Shown: positions 9,542-16,554 of the stretch, piece by piece
How positions within the stretch are numbered: the first letter of the stretch is position 1
Layout of the letters: every line of letters starts with the position of its first letter
Origin: CAVQRB01 sp963715055
GTDB lineage: Bacteria > Pseudomonadota > Alphaproteobacteria > Rhodobacterales > Rhodobacteraceae
Assembly (NCBI GenBank): GCA_963715055.1
Contig: CAVQRB010000013.1
Location: forward strand, 62,001 to 126,000
DNA length: 64,000 bases
Reading direction: 5' to 3'
The notes under the pieces: model-generated
Database searches by the model: none
Seen by the model: only the letters and a program-made list of their open reading frames with translations
Told to the model about the DNA's origin: nothing
Translations under genes and position numbers: made by a program

Positions 9542-10140
9542 GCCGACACGCCCTCCAGCCGCCTGCGCATCTCTTCGAGCCAGCGCGAGACGTCCTTGCG
9601 GTCGTGTTGGGGCGCGGCCAATGCATGCACCACGCATTGCGCGTTGGTACAGGGCTGAACTGCCAGCAGTGTGTCATGGTCCGACACCACGGCGATGGTG
9701 GTGGCGGTCTCCGCGCCGAAATGCGCGGCCACCTCTGCCGCCGAGAGCGCAATCGGCAGCGAGCGGACGGGGCGACGCCCGCCAAGGTCGGGGGGCGGTT
9801 GTTCGGTATCGCTCAAGGCGACCCAGATCACGCCACCGGATTCGGTCGTGCGATAAGCAGGGACGCAGATCGTGTCGGGCGGGGTGAGTTTCGGATGGGC
9901 GGGGATATAGTCACAGCTGCCCCGTTCGTTGTACTGCCAGCCATGGTAGATGCACGCGAGCCTGTCGCCCCGGACAAAGCCATGCGACAGGCGCATGCCG
10001 CGGTGCGGGCAGCGGTCAGACCAAGCGTGATATGCGCCCGAGGTCGTACACCAGATCGCAAGCTCCGTTGCCCCGACGCGGCTCGGGACAACGACGCCCG
10101 GAGGGATGTCCTCCTTCAAACCGACAGCAATCCACTCCAT
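9538..10140 (-). CDS. free-standing Rieske [2Fe-2S] protein with unassigned C-terminal domain
   Basis: 200-residue protein whose first 115 residues form an oxygenase-type Rieske domain: Cys44-Pro-His46 in DRCPHRG and Cys63-x2-His66 in CIYHGWQY, spaced CxH-x16-CxxH. Residues 120-200 do not belong to that fold; they contain a SAAEVAAHFG segment, a Cys164/Cys169 pair (QPCTNAQC) and an amphipathic C-terminal helix. No non-haem iron motif is present. It is the first gene of the operon and overlaps the Rieske-less catalytic subunit, so the two probably make up one split oxygenase. No flavin/NADH reductase is encoded in the operon, so the electron donor must come from elsewhere. Confidence 0.85.
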   Translation of the reverse strand: MEWIAVGLKEDIPPGVVVPSRVGATELAIWCTTSGAYHAWSDRCPHRGMRLSHGFVRGDRLACIYHGWQYNERGSCDYIPAHPKLTPPDTICVPAYRTTESGGVIWVALSDTEQPPPDLGGRRPVRSLPIALSAAEVAAHFGAETATTIAVVSDHDTLLAVQPCTNAQCVVHALAAPQHDRKDVSRWLEEMRRRLEGVSA

Positions 10141-10155
10141 GCATGCTCCAGATCA

Positions 10156-10175
10156 TTTGAGATAGTCTAGTCAAA
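10156..10175. promoter_or_regulatory. TTTGA-N10-TCAAA inverted repeat upstream of the split-oxygenase operon
   Basis: A palindrome with TTTGA and TCAAA arms separated by ten bases lies 16 bp before the Rieske gene start. It is placed where a repressor could block the leader or promoter of the purine-type operon. No regulator gene is adjacent, and the short arms make chance occurrence possible. Confidence 0.25.
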
Positions 10176-10284
10176 GCCGGTGGTCCTGATCAATGCGCAG
10201 GCATCTGAAATACCGAGGATTTCCGGAATATTCGCCCAATTATTGCACTCCGCGATGAAATTGTGATCGCCGACTTGCCGGGCT

Positions 10285-10572
10285 TCACGCATCGGTTGTG
10301 ATTGACATGGTCTCCACAAGCACGCTTTCAGGGCCGAGACTCGCCCCAAGTGCGAGGGCTTGCAGCATTTCCTCGGCGCCGCGCGCCGTTACGAGGAGTC
10401 CGGCGCTGACCTTACGGGTCGTGACTTCGACCAGCCCGAGTTTACGGGCATGGCGCGCGATCCACTCGGGAAACTCATCGCTGCTTACGTCCCCGGTCAG
10501 CAGGATCTGCGCGCACTGGTTTTCGGTCATGCTTGCTCGGATCAAAGCCTTCGTTTCTTGCAGCACAATCAT
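10285..10572 (-). CDS. small acylphosphatase-like protein, catalytic residues absent
   Basis: 95-residue protein whose pattern ILLTGDVSSDEFPEWIARHARKLG followed by GLLVTARGAEEMLQALALGA parallels the acylphosphatase fold (strand, Gly-rich loop, helix, strand, helix). The loop that should read GVxGFR is SSDEFP, so the catalytic Arg is lost, and the strand that should contain the catalytic Asn reads VEVTTRK. Enzyme activity is therefore unlikely. I use the ATG at 10572, which follows GGGAG; the frame stays open upstream but would run through the terminator hairpin. It lies upstream of, and reads in the same direction as, the split-oxygenase operon with 144 bp between. Fold assignment is by eye and tentative. 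Confidence 0.55.
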   Translation of the reverse strand: MIVLQETKALIRASMTENQCAQILLTGDVSSDEFPEWIARHARKLGLVEVTTRKVSAGLLVTARGAEEMLQALALGASLGPESVLVETMSITTDA

Positions 10573-10621
10573 GAGTGCTCCCGGTCTCTTACGCAACCGG
10601 CTTGGACCTTCCGGGCCTGCG

Positions 10622-10649
10622 AAAAAAAAGCCGGTGCGCAAGCACCGGC
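10622..10649 (-). terminator. Rho-independent terminator
   Basis: GCCGGTGC and GCACCGGC form a perfect 8-bp stem with a 4-base loop (10630-10649), followed on the minus strand by eight consecutive T residues (10629-10622). The T-tract is only on the minus strand, so the terminator acts on leftward transcripts. It stops them 50 bp before the acylphosphatase-like gene. Confidence 0.85.
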
Positions 10650-10712
10650 GAGTCCAACAGGGAGGTAAAGCTAACCGGGTACGGAACTCAGAGACCTGCA
10701 ACCGGATTGCAG
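10622..10712 (-). ncRNA. candidate small RNA, about 90 nt, with intrinsic terminator
   Basis: Read on the minus strand, the segment begins with a perfect 7-bp stem (CCTGCAA/TTGCAGG, 10695-10713). An apparently open middle follows, containing TTTACCTCCCTG, which is complementary to Shine-Dalgarno sequences. It ends with an 8-bp GC-rich hairpin and eight T residues. A possible -10 element (TAGCAT, 10718-10723 on the complement) lies just upstream, and a Crp-like palindrome is centred at 10752.5, about 41.5 bp before the implied start. The layout is that of a trans-acting, Hfq-type small RNA. Alternatively it is an attenuated leader of the 10285-10572 gene. Confidence 0.55.
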
Positions 10713-10744
10713 GAATGATGCTAGGCAAAAAACATCGCCCAGTC

Positions 10745-10760
10745 TGTGAAGCAGATCACT
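10745..10760. promoter_or_regulatory. Crp-like site TGTGA-N6-TCACT
   Basis: The sequence matches the Crp consensus TGTGA-N6-TCACA in nine of ten half-site positions. Its centre is about 41.5 bp from the start point implied by the minus-strand TAGCAT element, the classic position for class II activation. The binding protein in this organism is unknown; a Crp/Fnr-family regulator is the likely class. Confidence 0.5.
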
Positions 10761-10835
10761 CAAGCCGGAAAATCCCCTATCTCGGCGGTGATGACTTGTC
10801 AGGCGATCCTGCCAGATATCTCAAACGCCAAGATA

Positions 10836-10849
10836 TTGACCTGCATCAA
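10836..10849 (+). promoter_or_regulatory. FNR-type box with correctly spaced -10 element
   Basis: TTGAC-CTGC-ATCAA differs from the FNR consensus TTGAT-N4-ATCAA at one position. A TATCTT element at 10872-10877 would start transcription near 10884, placing the box centre (10842.5) at about -41.5. A strong ribosome site (AAGGAGAG) and the SpoIIAA-like gene at 10904 follow. Confidence 0.6.
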
Positions 10850-10903
10850 CGCGGCGGTGCGCCTCCGTGCCTATCTTTCCACCAGAAGAAAAGGAGAGAA
10901 ACG

Positions 10904-11317
10904 ATGCTGAATGTTTCCAAACCATCCGCCAATCGCCTGGATATCGCGCTGTCCGGAAGTATTGACGCGGACACGATGAACACAGCGCTTGATGACCTGA
11001 TCGCGAAATCCGAAGGCATGAGCCACGGCAAGATGCTCTACACGATCGAGGACTTCGAAATGCCGACCCTGGGGGCTTTGGCTGTCGAATTCCAGCATAT
11101 GCCGAAGCTCTTCGGCCTGATTGGCAGATTCGACAAATGTGCCGTGCTCTCGGACGTTGGCTGGATCAGAACCGCTGCCGAAATAGAAGGGGCGGTGATC
11201 CCGTCGCTCGAGATCAAGGGCTTCCCGCTTGCCGACCGCCGGGCTGCGGAGGACTGGCTGGAAGGCGCCTCAGATGGGGGTGCCGAGGGCGATGTCGACG
11301 AGAATTTCCCTGTTTGA
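10904..11317 (+). CDS. SpoIIAA-like (STAS-superfamily) protein
   Basis: 137-residue protein of the SpoIIAA-like family: an N-terminal LDIALSGSIDADTMNTALDDLI segment, a central KMLYTIEDFEMPTLGALAVEF segment and a C-terminal AVLSDVGWIRTAAEIEGAVIP segment match the layout of this fold. The last 20 residues are acidic and variable. The ATG at 10904 is preceded by AAGGAGAG; the much longer open frame upstream crosses the regulatory region and is not credible. It lies behind an FNR-type promoter, so induction at low oxygen is expected. Members of the family often accompany lipid or stress genes, but the role is unknown. Confidence 0.75.
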   Translation: MLNVSKPSANRLDIALSGSIDADTMNTALDDLIAKSEGMSHGKMLYTIEDFEMPTLGALAVEFQHMPKLFGLIGRFDKCAVLSDVGWIRTAAEIEGAVIPSLEIKGFPLADRRAAEDWLEGASDGGAEGDVDENFPV

Positions 11318-11652
11318 AAACGCCGGGCAAAACCAGCGTCACGCAACCTGTGGCATGGTTTTCGGGAACTCCTCCCGCAACGCAAATGGTAATATGGTTC
11401 GCTGATCGATCCGGTCCGGGCCTGTCAGGATCCGACTTCCCCATTATGCGCTTTGCGTGCCAAGGGCGCCGACCGGTGGCCCTCCCCGGTTGAACGCGCC
11501 GAAACACCGACATGGAAGGGGTGTATCCCTAAAGTAGGTCGCGGGTCATACTCGCTGCACAGGAATGGCTGGCAGATGACCCGCGCACCGGCTTGACCTC
11601 AGCTGCTCTGGCTTTTCGCACGGGGCGCAAACCCCACGGAAACCGAGCCGTC
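11318..11652. other. intergenic, no gene seen
   Basis: 335 bp between the convergent SpoIIAA-like and SDR genes. No reading frame with protein-like composition, no T-tracted hairpin and no recognisable site were found. Confidence 0.6.
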
Positions 11653-12414
11653 CTAGAGTTGCACGCCTTTCGTAAGCGCCCCGTCGATCACCAGATTGGT
11701 GCCGGTTGTGAAACTCGACGCGGGGCTGGCGAGAAATACGACACCGCGGGCGATTTCATCGGGACCCGCCATGCGTCCCATGGGGTTGAGGCTCATCGCC
11801 TCGGCGAAAAGCTCGGGCATGTTCTGCTCGATCGACTGCCAGATGCCGCCGTCGAAGTAGGTGTTGCCTGGCGAGACAGTGTTGGCGCGGATGCCTTTCG
11901 GCGCAAGTTTCACCGCTTGCCCCTGCGCATAATGCACAAGTGCCGCCTTGAACGCCCCGTAGGCCGGGCCTGTGAAGTCGATCTCGCGCCCGGAAACCGA
12001 CGAAACAAGCGTGATCGAGGCGGCATCGGATTTTTCGAGGTGTGGCATCGCGGCGTTCACAAGCCGCACGGAATGCATCATGTCCACGGCGAATCCGGCT
12101 TCCCAAGCGGCTTCGTCGTCGGAAACCGCGAGGGCGGAGACATTCGCCACGATCATGTCGATCCCGCCCAGAGCCGCCGCGGCCTCTGTCACCCAGGTTT
12201 CCAGAGCCGGTTTGTCTGCCACATCCACCGCTTTGCCGAAGGCGGTTACGCCTTTCGCTTTCAGCGCGTCGACAGTCTCCGCGACGCCGTCCGCATCCCG
12301 GGCGCAGATCGCCACATGCGCGCCTTCGTCTGCAAAGATCTCCGCGCAGTGCCGACCGATGCCCTTTGTCCCGCCGGTGACCAGAACGCGGCGTCCTTTC
12401 AATCCCAGATCCAT
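11653..12414 (-). CDS. SDR-family oxidoreductase
   Basis: Short-chain dehydrogenase/reductase, 253 residues. The cofactor motif TGGTKGIG (residues 14-21), a catalytic Ser region (LVSSVSG) and the YxxxK motif (YGAFK) are present in order, followed by the typical SPGNTYFDGG and ASSFTTGTNLVIDG segments. It is the last gene of the minus-strand RpiR-led set (RpiR, GS-like, acetamidase/formamidase, SDR), 11 bp downstream of the amidase gene. A role in oxidising an intermediate of the same amide/amine pathway is plausible but not shown. Confidence 0.88.
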   Translation of the reverse strand: MDLGLKGRRVLVTGGTKGIGRHCAEIFADEGAHVAICARDADGVAETVDALKAKGVTAFGKAVDVADKPALETWVTEAAAALGGIDMIVANVSALAVSDDEAAWEAGFAVDMMHSVRLVNAAMPHLEKSDAASITLVSSVSGREIDFTGPAYGAFKAALVHYAQGQAVKLAPKGIRANTVSPGNTYFDGGIWQSIEQNMPELFAEAMSLNPMGRMAGPDEIARGVVFLASPASSFTTGTNLVIDGALTKGVQL

Positions 12415-12425
12415 GATATCTCCCT

Positions 12426-13409
12426 TCAGACCAGATATTTCTTCAACATCGAGGCGCCCAGCGTGTATTTCGGGTCGACCATGTTCCCGACACGCATCTT
12501 GCCCGCTTGGGTGGCCAGGAAATAGGCCTCCGACTCATCGAAACCGAAATCCTCGACCATCCATCGCACCAGATCGCGGTAGGCCATCCGTGCCGCATCC
12601 TCCATCGGGCGGGCCGACCCGACCGACATGATGAAGTCTTCGGTTTCAAGCCGCACGCCGGGGATCGACCAGCCCTTGATCACGTCGATATGCAGTACGA
12701 CCGTGGCCGGTATCTCCACCGCCACGCCGCAAAGTTCGCCATCGCCTTGCCGTCCGTGGCAATCGCCGACGAAGAAATGCGCGTCCTTGCGCTGCACCGG
12801 GAAATAGACCACGGCGCCCGGCGCCACATCCGGCAGGTCCATGTTGCCGCCCCAATAATCCGGTTGCAGCGAGGAGACCGCCTCGATCTCGGGGCTGATG
12901 CCCATGGTGCCGATGAAAGGCTCGAAGGGCAGGGTGATGCGGTCGGAGAACTTGATGCCCTCGGGCGTCACCTCCATCTTCTTGACGCGCTCGGGGATAG
13001 CCGGGTTCAGCATCAGGTTGGCATCGGCAACCAGCGCGCCGAAGCTCGGGATCAGCGCCGTGGTGCCTGCCGGTTGCGGGCCGCGCGGCAGGACGGAATG
13101 GATATGCACCGCCAGCACGTCGCCCTTTTCGGCACCGGTGACGGCGATGGGGCCGTTCTGCGGATTGACAAAGGGCATGTTCAGCACAGCGGACGGCAAG
13201 TCGTCCTCACTGGTGATGGCGCCCCCGAAGGCATCGAGGGTTTCCACCTCGACCACATCACCGGGTGCTATGCGCAGGACCGGTTCGGAATAGGGGCCAT
13301 AGACGTAGTGGAAAGTGCCCTGATCCTTTTCGCTCAGCAGGTGTTTGGCACCGGGGCTTCCTTTGGCGACGGCCTTGCGGCCCATGAACGATGTCGAGAT
13401 CCATGACAT
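12426..13409 (-). CDS. acetamidase/formamidase family protein
   Basis: 327-residue FmdA/AmdA-family amidohydrolase. Diagnostic segments are the LRIAPGDVVEVETLDAFGG region, VHIHSVLPRGPQ, the FIGTMGISPE stretch and GDCHGRQGDGELCG, which carries conserved Asp, His and Cys residues of the family. Such enzymes hydrolyse short aliphatic amides to ammonia and an acid. It lies 102 bp downstream of the GS-like gene on the same strand and close to the SDR. With an isochorismatase-type hydrolase and an N-formylglutamate amidohydrolase nearby, three enzymes in this region act on C-N amide bonds. Confidence 0.87.
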   Translation of the reverse strand: MSWISTSFMGRKAVAKGSPGAKHLLSEKDQGTFHYVYGPYSEPVLRIAPGDVVEVETLDAFGGAITSEDDLPSAVLNMPFVNPQNGPIAVTGAEKGDVLAVHIHSVLPRGPQPAGTTALIPSFGALVADANLMLNPAIPERVKKMEVTPEGIKFSDRITLPFEPFIGTMGISPEIEAVSSLQPDYWGGNMDLPDVAPGAVVYFPVQRKDAHFFVGDCHGRQGDGELCGVAVEIPATVVLHIDVIKGWSIPGVRLETEDFIMSVGSARPMEDAARMAYRDLVRWMVEDFGFDESEAYFLATQAGKMRVGNMVDPKYTLGASMLKKYLV

Positions 13410-13510
13410 GGCGTTCCCACTCCTCTTGCTCTTGTCATCTCGCCCTCAAGGTAGCCTGCGCGCGTCGAAAGCACAGGGGTTGGCGGGTGCGAGGGCCGCC
13501 GATCGATGTC

Positions 13511-14821
13511 CTAGTAGGTATTCTCATAGGCGGCGCAGCGTGTGAGCGTGTCCATATCCGTCAGATGGGCGATTTCCGCCATCTTGTGGGCGCGGTAGAC
13601 GGCGGCGAATGTTTCGGGAAACCAACCTCTCGTCACCGGCTCGGCCGCAAAGGCGTCCAGCGCCGCCTCGAGCGTTTCCGGCAGGCGGACGAAGCCCCTT
13701 GCCCTCAGCGCCTCAGGCGACAGGAGCGACAGGTCTTCCTCTGTCGGTGCCGGGGCCTTCAGGCCGTCCTCGATGCCCTGCGCGCCTGCATGGACCACCG
13801 CGGCAAGTGCGAGGTAAGGCGAGGCCGCCGCATCGGCCGCACGGTATTCGATGTTGAATTGCCGGGCGATCGACAGCGGGTCCTTGGCGGTGACAGGACA
13901 GACCCGCAAGGACGCCTCGCGGTCGCGAAAACCGAGATTGTTGTAGGCAGCGGACCAGCGGTGCGGCGTCAGCCGTTCATAGGAAATCACCGAAGGAGCG
14001 GTCAGGGCGACGATGCTGGGCAGGTATTTCAGCACGCCCGCGGCAAAGGCATCAGTGATCGCCGACATCCCGCAGGGCCCGTTTTCGTCATATGTGACGG
14101 GGTTGCCGCTATCATCCACGAAGCTCATGTGAATATGTACGCCATTGCCGACGCTCGCCGGATCACGGATCGGCGTGAAGGTTGCGGCCATCCCGAGGTT
14201 GCGCGCGGCGGAACGGGTCAATTCGCGCAGGATGACCGCTTCGTCGGCGGCGCGTACGCCTTTCGCCGGTGCCACGACAACCTCGTATTGGTTCGGGCCA
14301 TATTCCTTCATGATGCTGTCGGGCTCGAGGCCTGCCGATTTCAGGGCAGCCATCAGGGTTTCGCACAAGGCGCGTTGCAACTCGAAGCCTTCGCGGCTGT
14401 AGGCCAGGTTGGGCGTGGGCGACTGGCTCCTGATCTGGAACTCATGCTCGAAGGCGCAGATCAGATGCACGCCGGCCACCGCATGAAGCCGGCCGAGCGC
14501 GGATTTCAGCAAGGAACGCATGCAGAAATCCCACGGCGCGCCTTCGAGGGTGGTGATGTCGGACATGATGAAATGCTCGCGGCGTCCGTCCGCGAAGGTC
14601 ACGTCAGCCGCAGCCTCGGGGTCCGGGATCAGCAGCAGATCTCCCAAGGCTCCGAAGGGTGTCTCGGCAATCCGGTCGAAACAGGTGATCTGCACATTGG
14701 TGGGCGTCCAGCCGAGACCCCGTTTCAGGCGGCGGTCCAGCTGATCGGCGGGAAAGGCCTTGCCCCGCACCTTGCCGGCAATGTCGCAGATGGCGGCAAA
14801 TATCAGCGGCATCGGGGTCAT
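13511..14821 (-). CDS. glutamine synthetase family protein (gamma-glutamylation type)
   Basis: 436-residue member of the glutamine synthetase family. The catalytic domain shows FEHEFQI (metal-binding Glu), EYGPNQYEVV, NGVHIHMSF (the His/metal segment), SYERLTPHRWSAAYNN and the C-terminal EYRAADAAASPYLALAAVVHAG block. The N-terminal beta-grasp part is short and divergent, as in PuuA-type gamma-glutamyl-amine ligases rather than GlnA, and the adenylylation tyrosine motif is absent. Its start overlaps the stop of the RpiR regulator, so the two are co-translated. Activation of an amine by glutamylation is a reasonable inference. Confidence 0.82.
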   Translation of the reverse strand: MTPMPLIFAAICDIAGKVRGKAFPADQLDRRLKRGLGWTPTNVQITCFDRIAETPFGALGDLLLIPDPEAAADVTFADGRREHFIMSDITTLEGAPWDFCMRSLLKSALGRLHAVAGVHLICAFEHEFQIRSQSPTPNLAYSREGFELQRALCETLMAALKSAGLEPDSIMKEYGPNQYEVVVAPAKGVRAADEAVILRELTRSAARNLGMAATFTPIRDPASVGNGVHIHMSFVDDSGNPVTYDENGPCGMSAITDAFAAGVLKYLPSIVALTAPSVISYERLTPHRWSAAYNNLGFRDREASLRVCPVTAKDPLSIARQFNIEYRAADAAASPYLALAAVVHAGAQGIEDGLKAPAPTEEDLSLLSPEALRARGFVRLPETLEAALDAFAAEPVTRGWFPETFAAVYRAHKMAEIAHLTDMDTLTRCAAYENTY

Positions 14822-15666
14822 GTCGGATCATCCTTTGATGGCGGTCTCAGTTTCTCCCACGCCTCGATCCGGGCGCGGGCCTTGTCCCAGTCGTGTTCCG
14901 CGATCCGGGTGACAATTGCTTCCGTCACCGCGAGTGCCGCGGAATAGGTGTCCCAGAGGGTGCCGCTGTCGATGGGAACGGGAAGCACCTCATGCGCGTG
15001 TTTCGCGATCGGCGAAATCCACTTGTCCGTCATCAGCAGAATGCGGGGGTTCTTGGTCTCGGCAGCCTTGCAGGCGAGCCGTTCCAGCCGCTGTTCATAG
15101 CGCCGGAAATCGACGAGATAGAGTATGTCACCCTGTCGCATCCGCATCAGGTAGTCCGGCCACATTTCCGCATCGATGGGCAGGTGGCAGACATCGGATC
15201 GAACCTGTCGCAGGTGAAAGGTCAGATGCCGCGCGATGGTGTCGCTGATGCGCCCGCCCAGTACATAGATGCGCCGCCTGCGGTCGGTCAGCAGCGCGCA
15301 GATCTGCAAGAACTGCTCTTCGGTGATGGCATCGGCGGCCATCGCCATCTGGGAGGTGGATTTGGCGATGAAATCCTTCAGGTAGCCCCCCTCCACCGGG
15401 CGACCGGGTGCGTGCAGATCGAGCGGCGAGCGCAGGCCCTGTTTCAGTTCGGAGATCAGCTCTCGCTGGAATTCCTGATAACCTTCGAGACCGATCTTGG
15501 TGACGAACCGGGAGATCGACGGGGCGGATACCTCGGAATGCCGCGCCAGTTCGTGGATCGGGGAGAGCCCCGAGAAGGGATAGTCCGACAGGATCGTCGC
15601 AGCCAGTTTGCGCTCGCGGATCGTGAGGGTTTCAGCGGCTTTCTCGATGCGTTCGCGGATGATCAT
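14818..15666 (-). CDS. MurR/RpiR-family transcriptional regulator
   Basis: 282-residue regulator with an N-terminal helix-turn-helix domain (LARHSEVSAPSISRFVTKIGLEGYQEF, about residues 40-66) and a C-terminal SIS domain (IYVLGGRISDTIARHLTFHL and LVDFRRYEQRLERLA). SIS domains of this family bind phosphosugars or other small effectors. It is the first gene of the minus-strand catabolic set and is divergent from the cysteine hydrolase/ABC transporter genes, with a palindrome in the intervening 200 bp. It is therefore the obvious local regulator of both directions. Confidence 0.9.
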   Translation of the reverse strand: MIIRERIEKAAETLTIRERKLAATILSDYPFSGLSPIHELARHSEVSAPSISRFVTKIGLEGYQEFQRELISELKQGLRSPLDLHAPGRPVEGGYLKDFIAKSTSQMAMAADAITEEQFLQICALLTDRRRRIYVLGGRISDTIARHLTFHLRQVRSDVCHLPIDAEMWPDYLMRMRQGDILYLVDFRRYEQRLERLACKAAETKNPRILLMTDKWISPIAKHAHEVLPVPIDSGTLWDTYSAALAVTEAIVTRIAEHDWDKARARIEAWEKLRPPSKDDPT

Positions 15667-15719
15667 GCGGGCTCCGGTTGCCTTCCGTTTGGGCGAGGGT
15701 GTGTGAACAGGACTTTCAC

Positions 15720-15738
15720 GTCAACTAATTTTGTTGAC
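15720..15738. promoter_or_regulatory. GTCAAC-N7-GTTGAC palindrome, probable RpiR operator
   Basis: A perfect 6-bp inverted repeat with an AT-rich 7-base centre (TAATTTT) sits in the divergent intergenic region, 54 bp from the RpiR start and 128 bp from the hydrolase start. RpiR-family operators are commonly AT-centred palindromes. Placement between the two operons supports joint control. Confidence 0.5.
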
Positions 15739-15865
15739 TCTGAAATTCTTATTTCGTCTGCTCAAGGGCAAGCGCCGCTTTTGGGGGCAGGGTGCCCGGA
15801 ATGTCATTCTTTCCAGTCGGTCCCTCGCTCGTCAGCCGTTCATCGCAGAGGGAAACGCGCAAGAA

Positions 15866-16519
15866 ATGCCACAAACCCCCGAAACTCTTCTGACGCGCGA
15901 GGTACCGCTGGTGCCCGCTCAATCGGCGCTGCTTTTCATCGATGTGCAGAATTTCAGCGCCAAGCGAGAGGGAGCCGAGTTCAAGGACCTGTCGGACGCG
16001 GCTTTCACGGAAAACTACGGCTGGTTTTTCGATCAGTTGAAATCGCGCGTCATCCCGAACATGCAGAAACTGCAGGCGGGATGTCGTGCGGCTGGTGTGG
16101 AAGTGCTCTACACGACCATCGAAAGCCTGACCAAGGATGGCCGGGACCGGAGCCTTGATTACAAGATCACCGGGTTCAACGTGCCGCGCGGTTCCTGGGA
16201 CGGCAAGGTGATCGACGAGATCGCGCCGGGCGAGGATGAGATCGTCTTTCCGAAGTCTTCCTCCTCGGTCTTCGTCTCCACGCACATCGACTACGTGCTG
16301 CGTAACCTCGGCGTGAAGCAGGTGGTCCTGAGCGGGCTGATCACCGATCAATGCGTGGAAAGTGCTATCCGCGATGCCTGTGATCTGGGCTATCTGGTGA
16401 CGCAGGTGACCGATGCCTGCCTGACCTATTCCCAGGAACGCCACGACCACTCCCTGCGCACGATCAAGGGCTATTGCCGCCAGGTCACGACGCAAGAACT
16501 TCTTGATGAGCTGTCCTGA
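15866..16519 (+). CDS. isochorismatase-family cysteine hydrolase
   Basis: 217-residue cysteine hydrolase with the family triad Asp26 (LLFIDVQN), Lys130 (VFPKSSSSVF) and Cys163 (ITDQCVESA). Relatives hydrolyse N-carbamoyl compounds, ureidoacrylate, biuret or nicotinamide; none can be singled out. I use ATG 15866, since the open frame upstream runs through the divergent promoter region and looks non-coding. It is the first gene of the plus-strand set that continues with a branched-chain-type ABC importer, 35 bp upstream of the permease. Confidence 0.86.
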   Translation: MPQTPETLLTREVPLVPAQSALLFIDVQNFSAKREGAEFKDLSDAAFTENYGWFFDQLKSRVIPNMQKLQAGCRAAGVEVLYTTIESLTKDGRDRSLDYKITGFNVPRGSWDGKVIDEIAPGEDEIVFPKSSSSVFVSTHIDYVLRNLGVKQVVLSGLITDQCVESAIRDACDLGYLVTQVTDACLTYSQERHDHSLRTIKGYCRQVTTQELLDELS

Positions 16520-16554
16520 GTGACCGCAGTCGCGCATATCGGCAGGACATCTGC

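Noticed and set aside
10298..10903. A 5' extension of the SpoIIAA-like gene in the same frame.
   Set aside because: It would read through the terminator hairpin, the Crp-like site and the FNR promoter. The start with a strong ribosome site is ATG 10904.
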